A stretch of DNA of 64,000 nt. Source: an uncultured Methylococcaceae bacterium (GTDB lineage: Bacteria > Pseudomonadota > Gammaproteobacteria > Methylococcales > Methylomonadaceae). Below, piece after piece: positions 18,057-28,313 of the stretch (the first letter of the stretch is position 1; every line of letters starts with the position of its first letter). The position numbers were made by a program, and so were the translations under genes. Under the pieces are notes generated by a model. The model had not been told where the DNA came from. It made no database searches and saw only the letters and a list, made by a program, of their open reading frames with translations. The stretch covers positions 1-64,000 of the forward strand of contig CAIXAE010000040.1 of assembly GCA_903917345.1 (NCBI GenBank). Direction: 5' to 3'.

Positions 18057-20093
18057 ATGTCAGATAGAAAAATTCTAGTCACAAGCGCCCTACCTTATGC
18101 TAACGGCCCCATTCATTTAGGCCATCTGGTTGAATATATACAAACAGATATTTGGGTTCGCTTTCAGAAACAGCGCGGCAACGCTTGTTATTTTGTTTGT
18201 GCTGATGATACCCATGGCACACCTATCATGCTTAAAGCCGATAGTTTAGGTATTCCGCCCGAAGAACTCATTGTTCAAGTTGGTAAAGATCATCTTGCTG
18301 ATTTTACTGAGTTTGGTGTGGCTTTTGACAACTATCACAGCACCCATTCTGAAGAAAACAAAATTTTTTCATCTTTAATTTATACCAGACTGCGTGATGC
18401 TGGCCATATAAGCTCTCGCACGATTACCCAAGCTTTTGATCCTGTAAAAAACATGTTTTTACCCGATCGGTTCATTAAGGGTGATTGTCCAAAATGTGAT
18501 GCTAAAGAACAATACGGTGACGGTTGTGAAGTTTGCGGGGCGACTTATTCCCCCACTGAACTTAAAAATGCTGTATCTGCCATTTCAGGCGAGAAACCCA
18601 TAGAAAAAGATTCTGTACACTATTTCTTCAATTTAGCTGATTTTACCCAGATGCTAACTGATTGGACACGTGCAGGTCATTTACAACTTGAAGTGAAAAA
18701 TAAACTCGCAGAATGGTTAGACGGTGGTTTACAACAATGGGACATTTCTAGAGACGCACCTTATTTTGGTTTTGAAATTCCAGATGCACCAGGCAAATAC
18801 TTTTATGTTTGGTTAGATGCACCTATTGGCTATATGGCCAGCTTTAAAAATTTATGTGATAAAAAAGCCCTCAATTTTGACGAGTTTTGGGCTAAAGATA
18901 GCACAACTGAGCTTTATCATTTCATTGGTAAAGACATCATTTATTTCCATGCCTTATTCTGGCCAGCCATGCTGAATGGTTCGAACTTTAGAACACCGAG
19001 TGCAATTTTTGCGCATGGTTTTTTAACTGTGAATGGCGAAAAAATGTCTAAATCGCGCGGCACATTTATTACTGCCCGTACCTATTTAGATCATTTAAAC
19101 CCTGAGTACTTGCGTTATTATTTTGCCGCAAAATTAAGCGCTGGCGTAGATGACATTGATTTAAACTTTGATGATTTTACGCAACGCGTTAACTCTGATT
19201 TAGTAGGTAAAGTGGTTAATATTGCCAGTCGTTGCAGTGGTTTTATCAATAAACGCTTTGCCAATACCTTATCGGCTAACTGTTCTGAAACTGAACTCTT
19301 TAAAGAGTTTATTGCAGCTAACGAAACCATTGCCAACTTTTTCGAGGCGCGTGAATTTGGCAAAGCCATGCGTGAGATCATGGCGCTTGCAGATAAAGCA
19401 AACCAATATATCGATGAAAAGAAACCTTGGTTAATCGCTAAACAAGAAGGCCAAGAATCAGAACTGCATGAAGTCTGTTCAACCAGTCTTAATTTGTTCA
19501 GATTGCTAGCTGCCTACCTTAAGCCTGTGCTTCCTACCTTAACAACAGAAGCAGAAAGCTTTTTAAATATCGAATCACAAACTTGGCCAACAATAGATAC
19601 ATTGCCATTAACAAACCATCAAGTTAATGACTTTAAACCTTTATTGACACGCGTCGAAGCGGATAAGATTACGGCTATTGTTGAAGCGTCTAAAGATAAC
19701 TTAGAAAAAACGGCAAGCACAGTTAAAGCCAAGCCGATCAAGGAAAAACAATTTGAACCTATCGCTGATACGATTGATTTTAATGATTTCGCAAAACTAG
19801 ACTTACGTATCGCAAAAATACTCAAAGCCGATACTATTGATGGGTCAGATAAATTATTAAATCTTACCGTTGATATTGGTGATGAGACGCGTACGATATT
19901 TGCCGGTATTAAATCTGCCTATACCCCAGAAGATTTAGAAGGAAAACTGACTTTAGTTATTGCGAATTTAGCGCCCAGAAAAATGCGCTTTGGTACTTCT
20001 GAAGGGATGGTATTAGCCGCAGGGCCCGGCGATAAAGAGATCTTTATCTTAAGGCCCGATACGGGGGCAACCGCAGGAATGCGCGTTAAATAA
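18057..20093 (+). CDS. metG: Methionyl-tRNA synthetase
   Basis: A 678-residue class I methionyl-tRNA synthetase. The HIGH-type motif is PIHLGHL, the zinc site has [18 protein letters not shown] (near 142-160), and the KMSKS loop is GEKMSKSRG near 335. A C-terminal EMAP-like tRNA-binding domain (about 575-678) begins [11 protein letters not shown], so the protein is the long dimeric form. Confidence 0.98.
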   Translation: MSDRKILVTSALPYANGPIHLGHLVEYIQTDIWVRFQKQRGNACYFVCADDTHGTPIMLKADSLGIPPEELIVQVGKDHLADFTEFGVAFDNYHSTHSEENKIFSSLIYTRLRDAGHISSRTITQAFDPVKNMFLPDRFIKGDCPKCDAKEQYGDGCEVCGATYSPTELKNAVSAISGEKPIEKDSVHYFFNLADFTQMLTDWTRAGHLQLEVKNKLAEWLDGGLQQWDISRDAPYFGFEIPDAPGKYFYVWLDAPIGYMASFKNLCDKKALNFDEFWAKDSTTELYHFIGKDIIYFHALFWPAMLNGSNFRTPSAIFAHGFLTVNGEKMSKSRGTFITARTYLDHLNPEYLRYYFAAKLSAGVDDIDLNFDDFTQRVNSDLVGKVVNIASRCSGFINKRFANTLSANCSETELFKEFIAANETIANFFEAREFGKAMREIMALADKANQYIDEKKPWLIAKQEGQESELHEVCSTSLNLFRLLAAYLKPVLPTLTTEAESFLNIESQTWPTIDTLPLTNHQVNDFKPLLTRVEADKITAIVEASKDNLEKTASTVKAKPIKEKQFEPIADTIDFNDFAKLDLRIAKILKADTIDGSDKLLNLTVDIGDETRTIFAGIKSAYTPEDLEGKLTLVIANLAPRKMRFGTSEGMVLAAGPGDKEIFILRPDTGATAGMRVK

Positions 20094-20103
20094 GCATAAA
20101 CAA

Positions 20104-20138
20104 AAAAGGCCGATCGTCATAAACGCCGGCCTTTTATT
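20104..20138 (+). terminator. Terminator after metG
   Basis: AAAAGGCC (20104-20111) can pair with GGCCTTTT (20128-20135), with CG and GC pairs extending into the loop. The plus strand then reads TTTTATTAT. It lies about 10 bases after metG and, being A/T flanked on both sides, could also stop the convergent lipoprotein gene. Confidence 0.7.
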
Positions 20139-20156
20139 ATTTAACTGAATACTCGT

Positions 20157-20642
20157 TTATTTTGGTGCTGCAGCCTTCTCTTCAGCTGCCTTAGCATCAG
20201 CTGATGCTTTTTCATCTGCAGCCGCCTTTTCTTCAGCTGCTTTATCTTTTAGTTGTTCTTCAGACTCTGAAATTACAGTGGTATAACACTCTACCAAACT
20301 TTCTGTGTAATTTGCATGGGCTTCAGCAAACGCTTTTGGTGAGCCGAATTCTACTCTTAACTCATCAAGTGTCTTTTTAGGGTCTGCAGACTTAGGTAAA
20401 GTCAGCATTTTTGTATAATTTCTATAGGCTTGTAAACGTTCTGGATCAATTGGAAAAATACCTGGCATATTTGCGGTTGTCTTTTCAAATACACACTTAG
20501 CCATATACTCTGGTGCAATTTTATAATCTTTTATATCTGCTTCTTTATGCATTTCTTCTAATATAGCAGCTTCGTATTGTTGCTTATCGGCACAGCCCGT
20601 CAGCAATATTGCTGATACAGAGAGCATTATTATTCTTTTCAT
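20157..20642 (-). CDS. Lipoprotein with Ala/Glu/Lys-rich tail
   Basis: A 161-residue putative lipoprotein. The signal peptide ends in the lipobox LLTGC (Cys 17). The middle, about residues 20-120, is a predicted helical domain with two cysteines. The last 35 residues are a repetitive low-complexity run of Ala, Glu, Lys and Asp that may be helical or disordered. No family is recognised. It is monocistronic between the metG and plsC genes. Confidence 0.75.
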   Translation of the reverse strand: MKRIIMLSVSAILLTGCADKQQYEAAILEEMHKEADIKDYKIAPEYMAKCVFEKTTANMPGIFPIDPERLQAYRNYTKMLTLPKSADPKKTLDELRVEFGSPKAFAEAHANYTESLVECYTTVISESEEQLKDKAAEEKAAADEKASADAKAAEEKAAAPK

Positions 20643-20725
20643 TATAGTTACCGTTATTGAGTAGTGAATAAAATTATCTTATTTATAAGCTTATCTTTAT
20701 ATAAATCAAGATAAGTGGTTGGGAT

Positions 20726-21484
20726 TTACCCCATCTCTTGTTGTGCTTGTCTTATCCAAGCTTCGGCTTCTGCATTTATATCAGCCGCTTTACGCCCTTT
20801 TGTTTCAATGATAGGTCCGATTTTAACTTTAATAACACCAGGATATTTAAAGAAACTATAACGCGGCCAAAAATCTCCGGCATTATGCGCAACGGGTGTA
20901 ACAGGATAACCTGTTTTGTGGGCTAACATAGCACCTCCCACATTAAACTTTAGCAAATCTTTAGGTGCAGCCCTTGTACCTTCCGGAAAAATAAGCACAG
21001 ATAAGCCTTCTTTCAAATAACGTTCGCCTTGGGTCAACAAGGATTTTAAAGAAGATCTTTGATTTTTGCGATTAATAACAATCGACTTTAGCGCTAATAG
21101 CGACCAACCCCATATTGGAAAGTAAAGTAATTCTTTTTTTATAACGACAGAATGTGGAGGCAATATATATCTTAAGGCTAAAGTTTCCCAAGCTGATTGG
21201 TGATTACTCAAAAAAATAGTCGGCTGTTTAGCATCAAGATGTTCTAAACCCTCCACTTCAAATGTGAGATGGCAGAATACTTTTGTCATCCAACCCACAA
21301 CGGCACACCACCAATATCCGAATTTCCATCTCACTCTAAAAGTAGTTACTAGACCTAGAATGATTAGGACGCCTACAACCGTAGCAGTAGAAAATATGCC
21401 AATGAACAATAAAGTAGAACCTAAACGGTTTTTGGGTCTAGGGTCTTGCGATGATGAATTTTGCGGCTTCATATAAGTTTTCAA
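20726..21484 (-). CDS. plsC: 1-acyl-sn-glycerol-3-phosphate acyltransferase
   Basis: A 252-residue PlsC-type acyltransferase that makes phosphatidic acid. One N-terminal membrane helix (about 24-48) precedes the motifs NHQSAWET (HX4E block near 94), and FPEGTRA near 167, then PVTPVAHNAG. The block I acidic residue is Glu rather than Asp, as seen in many gammaproteobacterial PlsC copies. The start overlaps the end of gmhB by about 47 bases (or 35 from the second ATG), typical of the glyQ-glyS-gmhB-plsC operon. Confidence 0.93.
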   Translation of the reverse strand: MKTYMKPQNSSSQDPRPKNRLGSTLLFIGIFSTATVVGVLIILGLVTTFRVRWKFGYWWCAVVGWMTKVFCHLTFEVEGLEHLDAKQPTIFLSNHQSAWETLALRYILPPHSVVIKKELLYFPIWGWSLLALKSIVINRKNQRSSLKSLLTQGERYLKEGLSVLIFPEGTRAAPKDLLKFNVGGAMLAHKTGYPVTPVAHNAGDFWPRYSFFKYPGVIKVKIGPIIETKGRKAADINAEAEAWIRQAQQEMG

Positions 21485-21983
21485 ATACCAAAGTTGTTAA
21501 TTGTGGATTGTATAATAATGTCTTTTCACCTTTACCCGTTCTCACCAAAATAGGGAGAGCACCTACTACTGATGCAGCTTGCAAATCTCGCAGTGAATCA
21601 CCAATAACTGGTACATCAGATAAATCGGTCAAGTAATCCCTTGCAAAATCTAATAGCATGCCAGGCCTAGGTTTACGACAATTACAAGCATCATCAGGAC
21701 CATGCGGACAATAATAAATAGCTGAGATGAGGCCACCCTTTTCAGCAACCAAAGTCTGCATTTTCTTATGAATTTTATCTAACGTAGTAACATCGAACAA
21801 TCCTCTCGCAATACCTGATTGATTAGTCACTACAACAACGCGATAGCCGTGTTCATTTAATAATGCGATCGCCTCAAGACTTCCCGGTATTGGAAACCAT
21901 TCTTCAGGGCTTTTGATAAAAGCATCAGAATCTTGGTTTATAACCCCATCTCGATCTAATAGTATGAAGCGTTCTTTAAGCAT
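21438..21983 (-). CDS. gmhB: D,D-heptose 1,7-bisphosphate phosphatase
   Basis: A HAD-superfamily phosphatase of about 181 residues in ADP-heptose synthesis for lipopolysaccharide. It has the DRDGVIN nucleophile motif near the start, VVVTNQSGIARG, the zinc loop CPHGPDDACNCRKP and GDSLRDLQAA. The frame extends to a TTG at 21998 right after the glyS stop, but the ATG at 21983 gives the normal N-terminus. It is the third gene of the glyQ operon. Confidence 0.93.
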   Translation of the reverse strand: MLKERFILLDRDGVINQDSDAFIKSPEEWFPIPGSLEAIALLNEHGYRVVVVTNQSGIARGLFDVTTLDKIHKKMQTLVAEKGGLISAIYYCPHGPDDACNCRKPRPGMLLDFARDYLTDLSDVPVIGDSLRDLQAASVVGALPILVRTGKGEKTLLYNPQLTTLVFENLYEAAKFIIARP

Positions 21984-21998
21984 AGTTAATGCTATCAA

Positions 21999-24068
21999 TT
22001 ATGCTTGCAATTTCGAAATGTCAGCGCATGTTAAAAACTGATCAGACAATGAGCTCAATAATGCCAATCGATTAGCGCGTAATTCTAAGTCATCACTCAT
22101 GACCATCACATTATCAAAAAACGCATCAACGGTAGATCTTAACTGCGCTAATCGATTTAATGTACCTTGGTAATCACGTTGAGCCAACAAGGGTTGAATA
22201 TCAGTGCCAGAAGCAGTTGCTGCTTTCAATAACTCAAGTTCTGCAACTTCAACCAATTGCCCGATTGCGACAGCAGGTTTCGTTTCAGATTTTTTAAGAA
22301 TGTTACTAATACGTTTATTTGCAGCGGCTAAACTTTCTGCTTCTGGTAATTGTCTAAAGGTTTTAACTGCAGCCAAACGTTGCATAAAATCTAAAGGATC
22401 TGTCGGTTTAACACTGATTACGGCATCAAACTCATCTGCACTATAGCCTTTATCTAAACAATAGCCTTTTAAGCGCTCGAAAATAAAATCAATCACTAAA
22501 CTTTGGGTCTTTTCTTTATCAAATTCATGCGTAAACAATGACGCTGAATAGGCGATTAACTCACAAATATCTAGAGTAAGATTATTCTCGATTAACGTTC
22601 TTAAGGCCCCTAACGCCGCTCTTCTTAAGGCATAAGGATCTTTATCACCGGTAGGTATCAAACCTGCACTAAAAATGCCTGTTAAGGTATCAATCTTTTC
22701 AGCGATGGCTAACACTTGCCCTATAGCAGTTGTTGCTGTTGGGCTACCTGATTGTTTAGGGAAATATTGTTCTTCTAGAGCATAAGCCACTTCAGTAGGC
22801 TCACCCTCAACTAAGGCATAATAACGCCCCATTAAACCTTGCAAATTACCAAACTCACCGACCATTTCAGTCATTAAGTCAGTTTTAGCTAATAAAGCCG
22901 CGCGTTTTGCTTTGGACACATCTAATTTAAGCTGGTTAGCAATAAACTCAGATAATTGAATAACACGTTGGGTTTTTTCTGAGACGGTACCTAGTTTTTG
23001 TTGGAACACAATATTTGATAAAGAATCTACTCTATCCGCTAAAGTTTTCTTTCTATCCTGCTTCCAAAAAAACTCAGCATCCGATAATCTAGGAGTCACT
23101 ACGCGCTCATTACCTTGTTGAATTGATAAGGGACGCGTACTTTCAATATTACTAAAAGTAATAAAATGCGCTAATAAACCACCTGACGCATTTTCAACCG
23201 GAAAATATTTCTGGTTAGTCTGCATGGTAGTGATTAACACTTCGGGGGGTAGTTCTAAATAACGCGGATCAAAACCACCCGTAATTGGCACCGGCCATTC
23301 ATTTAAAGCGGCAATTTCTTCTAATAAATCTGCTTCAATATGCGCAATACCACCCACGGCAGCGGCCGCTTTTTGCGCAGAATCACTAATGATAGTTTTG
23401 CGTTGTTCAATATCAGCAATAACCTTGCCTTGGGTAAATAAAACGTCTTGGTAATCTTCAGGCTTAGTAATCGTTAATGTTTTAGGCGCATGAAAACGAT
23501 GTCCTAAGGTTGTATTACTGGTAGTTAAGCCTAAAATTTCAGTAGAAATAACTTTTTCACCATACAGCAAAACAGCCCAATGTACGGGTCTAACAAATTC
23601 TGTGCTAAAACTTCCCCAACGCATACGCTTTGCAATGGGAAGAGCCGCGATACTTTGGCGAATAATGTCAGCGATTAAGTTTTCAGTTGCTTGGCCTTTA
23701 ACCACTTGCGTAAACGCTAACCACTCGCCTTTATCGGTTTTTAGCCGTTCTAATTGTTCAAAAGTAGTGCCACAACTAGCAGCAAAGCTTGAAGCCGCTT
23801 TACTTGGTGTACCGTCTGGTGCAAAAGCCGCTTGAATAGCAGGACCGCGTTTTTCTACCGTTTTATCGGGTTGCGCACTGGCTAAATTCTCAATATAAAC
23901 CGCTAAGCGTCTGGGTGTAGCAAAAGCCTTACTGGCTGTAAAAGGTACATCTGCGTCTTGCAAGCCTTTCACAATGCCATCTAATAAAGCGGTGCTTAAT
24001 TTTACTAAGGTTTTTGGTGGTAATTCTTCTGAACCTAATTCAAATAATAAATGATTACTAGTCGTCAT
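21999..24068 (-). CDS. glyS: Glycyl-tRNA synthetase beta subunit
   Basis: The 689-residue beta chain of the tetrameric alpha2beta2 glycyl-tRNA synthetase. The N-terminus LFELGSEELPPKTL and the segments RRLAVYIENL, KRMRWGS and DKDPYALRRAALG are diagnostic. The C-terminal part carries the anticodon-binding DALR-like domain. It lies 2 bases after glyQ. Confidence 0.97.
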   Translation of the reverse strand: MTTSNHLLFELGSEELPPKTLVKLSTALLDGIVKGLQDADVPFTASKAFATPRRLAVYIENLASAQPDKTVEKRGPAIQAAFAPDGTPSKAASSFAASCGTTFEQLERLKTDKGEWLAFTQVVKGQATENLIADIIRQSIAALPIAKRMRWGSFSTEFVRPVHWAVLLYGEKVISTEILGLTTSNTTLGHRFHAPKTLTITKPEDYQDVLFTQGKVIADIEQRKTIISDSAQKAAAAVGGIAHIEADLLEEIAALNEWPVPITGGFDPRYLELPPEVLITTMQTNQKYFPVENASGGLLAHFITFSNIESTRPLSIQQGNERVVTPRLSDAEFFWKQDRKKTLADRVDSLSNIVFQQKLGTVSEKTQRVIQLSEFIANQLKLDVSKAKRAALLAKTDLMTEMVGEFGNLQGLMGRYYALVEGEPTEVAYALEEQYFPKQSGSPTATTAIGQVLAIAEKIDTLTGIFSAGLIPTGDKDPYALRRAALGALRTLIENNLTLDICELIAYSASLFTHEFDKEKTQSLVIDFIFERLKGYCLDKGYSADEFDAVISVKPTDPLDFMQRLAAVKTFRQLPEAESLAAANKRISNILKKSETKPAVAIGQLVEVAELELLKAATASGTDIQPLLAQRDYQGTLNRLAQLRSTVDAFFDNVMVMSDDLELRANRLALLSSLSDQFLTCADISKLQA

Positions 24069-24070
24069 GA

Positions 24071-24985
24071 TTATGCTCCTTGCTCAGTCAACATGGGGAA
24101 GCCTAAAGACTCTCTACGCGCATAATAAGCCTCTGCTACCGCTCTTGATAAAGTACGCACTCTAAGAATATAACGCTGACGCTCTGTTACAGAAATAGCA
24201 TGGCGAGCATCTAGTAAATTAAAGGTATGCGAGGCTTTTAAAACCATTTCGTAAGCTGGCAAAGGTAAATTAGATTCAATTAACTTTTGGCATTCTTGCT
24301 CATAGGTATTAAAACATTGGAACAAGAAATCAACATTAGCGTGTTCGAAGTTAAACGCCGACATTTCTACTTCATTTTGGTGAAATACATCACCATAAGT
24401 CACAACGCCCTGCGGACCATTTGTCCAAACCAAATCATAAACGCTGTTAACGCCTTGTAAATACATAGCAATACGCTCTAGACCGTAAGTGATTTCACCA
24501 CTCACTGGCCGGCACTCTAAGCCACCCACTTGTTGGAAATATGTAAACTGTGTTACTTCCATGCCGTTAAGCCAAACTTCCCAACCTAAGCCCCAAGCAC
24601 CTAAAGTCGGAGACTCCCAGTTATCTTCAACAAAACGGATATCATGTTCCAATAAATCTAAGCCAAGATGACGCAAAGAGCCTAAATAGAGCTCTTGGAT
24701 ATTGTCTGGAGAGGGTTTTAACAACACCTGAAACTGGTAGTAATGTTGTAAGCGGTTAGGATTTTCACCATAACGTCCATCGGTAGGTCTACGCGATGGC
24801 TGTACATATGCTGTATTCCATGGCTCAGGACCAATGGCTCTTAAAAATGTCGCTGGATGAAAGGTGCCGGCCCCCACTTCTTGATCTAAAGGCTGTAATA
24901 AAATGCAACCGTGACTAGACCAATAGTTTTGTAGACTTAAAATAAGTCCCTGGAAAGTTGAGGAATCATTGCTTATATTCGACAC
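24071..24985 (-). CDS. glyQ: Glycyl-tRNA synthetase alpha subunit
   Basis: The 304-residue class II catalytic chain. Nearly invariant stretches are [13 protein letters not shown] at the start, [16 protein letters not shown] and [19 protein letters not shown]. It is the first gene of the glyQ-glyS-gmhB-plsC operon and divergent from the 721-residue gene. Confidence 0.98.
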   Translation of the reverse strand: MSNISNDSSTFQGLILSLQNYWSSHGCILLQPLDQEVGAGTFHPATFLRAIGPEPWNTAYVQPSRRPTDGRYGENPNRLQHYYQFQVLLKPSPDNIQELYLGSLRHLGLDLLEHDIRFVEDNWESPTLGAWGLGWEVWLNGMEVTQFTYFQQVGGLECRPVSGEITYGLERIAMYLQGVNSVYDLVWTNGPQGVVTYGDVFHQNEVEMSAFNFEHANVDFLFQCFNTYEQECQKLIESNLPLPAYEMVLKASHTFNLLDARHAISVTERQRYILRVRTLSRAVAEAYYARRESLGFPMLTEQGA

Positions 24986-25151
24986 AGTATCTTCACGCTA
25001 GGCAGTAAAAAAGGCTCCAATTATAAGCTGAAATTAGTTTTTTTAGTAGGGATAGAAAGCTTTAACAAGACGCCCTTAATAAATTTATACCCGCAATACC
25101 GCTTAGTTTATTTACAATAGTAACAACCACAAAAATAATAATAAATACTGC

Positions 25152-27317
25152 GTGCCTATGAATAATCAAATCAGCCCTAAAACTGCTGGCTATGAACAAC
25201 TGAAAAAACTAAGAACCGCATTAGCGATTTCACAAGCAATAAAACTTTCCTCTACGCTTCAGCAAGAAACAGAAGGTACTGTTTCACACGACCAAACCAA
25301 AAGAGTCACTTATCTGACTGAATTATTTTCTCGTATTCATCGTGAACTATTTCAAGACTGGAAAGATCAGGCCACCGTTAATCATCGCCCCGGAACGATG
25401 CTAGATCGTGATAAACGTAAAGAATTTCGTGTCACGATTGAAAGCTTAGTTCTAGAAAGTGAACACAACACTGAAACCGCTATATTTGATAATAACGGAT
25501 TCGTCATAAGCACCGCTAATATTGCTGAACGACTCGCTGTTTTTTATAAAAAAATGCGTGCCATACGGCCATTTTCTTACGGCAACAGAATTACTTTAGA
25601 TTTTTTCATGACGGTATTAGCCAAGTTACCAGCCATGAAAAGCGTGTACGAACATGGCATTGATTTTAGACGTATTGATGACAAAGATTCTGTAGCCTTA
25701 CATAATGAATTTAGTCAATTAAGAGAAATTACTACCGCATTTGAAAATGCGCTAAATCCTATCCATTGCAAAAGCTTACAAAACAAAGCGAACGCCTATG
25801 GCGTATGGCCAGAACACAAACAATTTGTCCATGGCATCCCGTTTTTGTCACACACGACTACAGAAGGCGTTCTATGCTTAGTGGCCGTTAATGGCGGCCT
25901 AGTGCCTATGAGTCGCATCGATGAATACTTATCGCTGGCCGGTAAACATTTAGCAGATTATCCTCTTTGCGAAGCAGAAAATATGCTGGGCTATTTGCCA
26001 GGCACTGAATCTATTCGTCGTAATGAGGCTTACGAAATTGACGGCATTAGTATCGGCGCAAATGGGGCTGCCCCCCTCTTCTGTTTAGATATTAATATTC
26101 TTACTGGATTGCGTTCACCCGCACACACTGAAGTCTTACAATTACTAAAACAATGTGAAGGAGAACAAGCAGTCATCTTCGATTTAGTGAACAATGAAAG
26201 GCTAAAAAATCGCATGTTATCCGTTGCAGAGTATGACAACCGATTAATGCGAGCTGTTGAGATTGCTTATGAACGACTCAATAAAATCATTAAAAAACTA
26301 AATACCGCTAAGGATAACGTTTTTGAAGGCAAACTTCCCGTTCATCACCCTAAATTATTTATGGCAATGGGTGGCGCTGGGGTGGGTAAGTCAGGTGTCG
26401 AAGCAACTGCCCGCGCGCATTGTCTAGATAACTTTGTCATCGCATCATTGGACGAATTTAGAAAGGAAAGCGATCTTTATAAGGTACTCACAGCGGCCAA
26501 TCATCACAGTGATGACTACGTTTACGTGGAGCCATTTGCCAATAAGCTAAGAGATTCCGTTGCGGATCATGCACGCACCCATCATTACAATATATTGTAT
26601 GACGGTACGGGTATACCCTACCAACCAAGATACTCAACTATTATCAGTAAATTTCAAGCCAGTGGCTTTTATACACAAATTACAGCGGTAGATGCCTTTA
26701 TCATCAAGCCCGAGGGCCGAGATGATGAATTAATACGATCTAACGTTATCACCAGTGTTAAGGCTCGATTTGAAAAATCGGGTCGAGCGCTACCGTGGGT
26801 AGTGACAGTAGATAAACACATTAGAGCCCCAAGATCATTCTTACATGCGCTAGAAGATGAAGGCGTTGATAAAATATCCCTTTTCGCTAATGACAGCGAG
26901 AAAAATCTAAATTACTTGGTTGCAGAAAGCTTTTCTTTAACTGAAGCGGAAGTCAAAGATCTTCATCATAACCAATTGAGAGGCACCTTATACGAACACC
27001 TCAAGTCTTACATCATTCATCATGCAGACTCACATTTAAAAAGCATTGCAAATAATAACTTAGCTCAACTTGATAATTTAATAGCTAGAATCCCTAACTT
27101 TAACGAAGCCAATGTGGCTTACCAAATTTACCAACGCAAGAACTACAACCGCGTATTATTAATTTACTGTGCCAAAAGAATGGTCGATTTCATGGAGAAA
27201 AGACAGTTAAACCCTAACGCCTCAGGTGAAGAAGGCTTGTTACATAAACCTGAAGTGCTTTCATTTCATGTCAGTCCTTTTGCAAAAGATCCGTGGTTAA
27301 CCCAACTACAAAACTGA
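25152..27317 (+). CDS. Fic-like and zeta-toxin-like P-loop kinase protein (atypical)
   Basis: A 721-residue protein (GTG start at 25152, or ATG at 25158). The N-terminal half has FSRIHRELFQDW (residues 59-70) and then IRPFSYGNRITL at 138-149, which line up with the first helix and the catalytic loop HPFx(D/E)GNGRxxR of Fic AMP-transferases; the His, the acidic residue, one Gly and the last Arg are missing. The C-terminal half is zeta-toxin-like: Walker A GGAGVGKS at 407-414, SLDEFRKE at 432-439 and ILYDGTG at 481-487. Zeta toxins phosphorylate UDP-N-acetylglucosamine; whether this one does is unknown. There is no signal peptide and no small antitoxin gene beside it, since its neighbours are glyQ and slyD. 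The kinase call is fairly safe; the Fic relation is inferred from motif spacing. Confidence 0.7.
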   Translation: MPMNNQISPKTAGYEQLKKLRTALAISQAIKLSSTLQQETEGTVSHDQTKRVTYLTELFSRIHRELFQDWKDQATVNHRPGTMLDRDKRKEFRVTIESLVLESEHNTETAIFDNNGFVISTANIAERLAVFYKKMRAIRPFSYGNRITLDFFMTVLAKLPAMKSVYEHGIDFRRIDDKDSVALHNEFSQLREITTAFENALNPIHCKSLQNKANAYGVWPEHKQFVHGIPFLSHTTTEGVLCLVAVNGGLVPMSRIDEYLSLAGKHLADYPLCEAENMLGYLPGTESIRRNEAYEIDGISIGANGAAPLFCLDINILTGLRSPAHTEVLQLLKQCEGEQAVIFDLVNNERLKNRMLSVAEYDNRLMRAVEIAYERLNKIIKKLNTAKDNVFEGKLPVHHPKLFMAMGGAGVGKSGVEATARAHCLDNFVIASLDEFRKESDLYKVLTAANHHSDDYVYVEPFANKLRDSVADHARTHHYNILYDGTGIPYQPRYSTIISKFQASGFYTQITAVDAFIIKPEGRDDELIRSNVITSVKARFEKSGRALPWVVTVDKHIRAPRSFLHALEDEGVDKISLFANDSEKNLNYLVAESFSLTEAEVKDLHHNQLRGTLYEHLKSYIIHHADSHLKSIANNNLAQLDNLIARIPNFNEANVAYQIYQRKNYNRVLLIYCAKRMVDFMEKRQLNPNASGEEGLLHKPEVLSFHVSPFAKDPWLTQLQN

Positions 27318-27324
27318 ACGCATA

Positions 27325-27354
27325 AAAAAGGCGGTTAAAACTAACCGCCTTTTT
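27325..27354. terminator. Bidirectional terminator
   Basis: AAAAAGGCGGTTA and TAACCGCCTTTTT form a perfect stem with a 4-base loop between the convergent 721-residue gene and slyD. Both strands have a T-run after the stem, so it serves both genes. Confidence 0.88.
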
Positions 27355-27379
27355 GTTACTGGCTAAAAGACACTAACAC

Positions 27380-27859
27380 TTAGTGATGACAGCCTGCACC
27401 ATGAACGTGACCATGATCTAATTCTTCTTTAGTTGCCGCTCTCACTTCAACAATCTCAACATCAAACGTTAAGGCTTCACCAGCTAAAGGATGATTACCA
27501 TCAATAGTAACGTTATCACCATCAATATTCACAACAGTTACGATACCAGGACCGTGACTTACATCAGCGTGAAACTGCATACCTACTTCAATATGATCGA
27601 CCCCTTCGAACATATCTTTCGAAATGACTTGAACCATATCATCAGAAACAACACCATAAGCGTCTTGTGGCTCAATACGCACGTTTAATTTATCACCGAC
27701 CTTTTTTCCAATCAAGGCTGCTTCAAGACCAGAAATGATATTGCCACTGCCATGTAAATAAACTAAAGCATCTCCGCCATCAGAGCTATCCAATACCTCA
27801 CCTTGGTCATTGGTTAATGTGTAATGAATTGATACCGCTGTATTGTCAGCAATTTGCAT
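27380..27859 (-). CDS. slyD: FKBP-type peptidyl-prolyl isomerase, SlyD-like
   Basis: A 159-residue SlyD. The FKBP domain is interrupted by the chaperone insert, between YLHGSGNIISGLEAAL and GNHPLAGEALTFDVEI. The C-terminal tail has HGHVHGAGCHH, a shorter version of the metal-binding His/Cys tail of E. coli SlyD that supplies nickel to hydrogenase. No hydrogenase genes are in the window. Confidence 0.95.
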   Translation of the reverse strand: MQIADNTAVSIHYTLTNDQGEVLDSSDGGDALVYLHGSGNIISGLEAALIGKKVGDKLNVRIEPQDAYGVVSDDMVQVISKDMFEGVDHIEVGMQFHADVSHGPGIVTVVNIDGDNVTIDGNHPLAGEALTFDVEIVEVRAATKEELDHGHVHGAGCHH

Positions 27860-27970
27860 GATCTGCCCTTATGAGAGTGTGAAAAATTCAACATGATAAC
27901 GATAAATATCGAATTTGTCTGATTTTATTCAACCCATTAAAGCTTTAGCTATTTGAAAGTGAAGGTATTG

Positions 27971-28312
27971 TTATTTAACCTGAGCCCAATAACCCACACC
28001 AGCAACTATCCAACTAAAGACCAATAACGCCCAGGGTAACCAGTGCTGTCGATAGATAATAATGTGCTCAAGTTCATGCTCATCTGACTCAATTGTGGTG
28101 ATTTTATGATGAGATGCTTTTTTAAGCTTCCTATTGAGTTCTCTGGCTTTATCTTTCTGCTGTTTTTTATAAAGTTCAATGCCCTTCTGAATACCTTGAG
28201 CTATCAACTTGGATTGTTCTTTAGTCTGCCCAGGCCGTTGAATGCCTTTGGTAATTCTTAATGACGCTTCCTGTGTTTGTGGCGAAGGTTTTTGATAGGT
28301 GTTTTTAGTCAT
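27971..28312 (-). CDS. DUF2956 family protein with C-terminal membrane helix
   Basis: A 113-residue protein from the ATG at 28312. The family core is QEASLRITKGIQRPGQTKEQ, followed by IAQGIQKGIELYKKQQK and a basic helix; one membrane segment (about 93-110) ends the chain. DUF2956 proteins occur in gammaproteobacteria and have no known function. The frame is open to 28384, but that would run deep into the upstream gene; the chosen start overlaps the preceding stop region (TAACATG), which suggests coupling. Confidence 0.8.
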   Translation of the reverse strand: MTKNTYQKPSPQTQEASLRITKGIQRPGQTKEQSKLIAQGIQKGIELYKKQQKDKARELNRKLKKASHHKITTIESDEHELEHIIIYRQHWLPWALLVFSWIVAGVGYWAQVK

Positions 28313-28313
28313 G

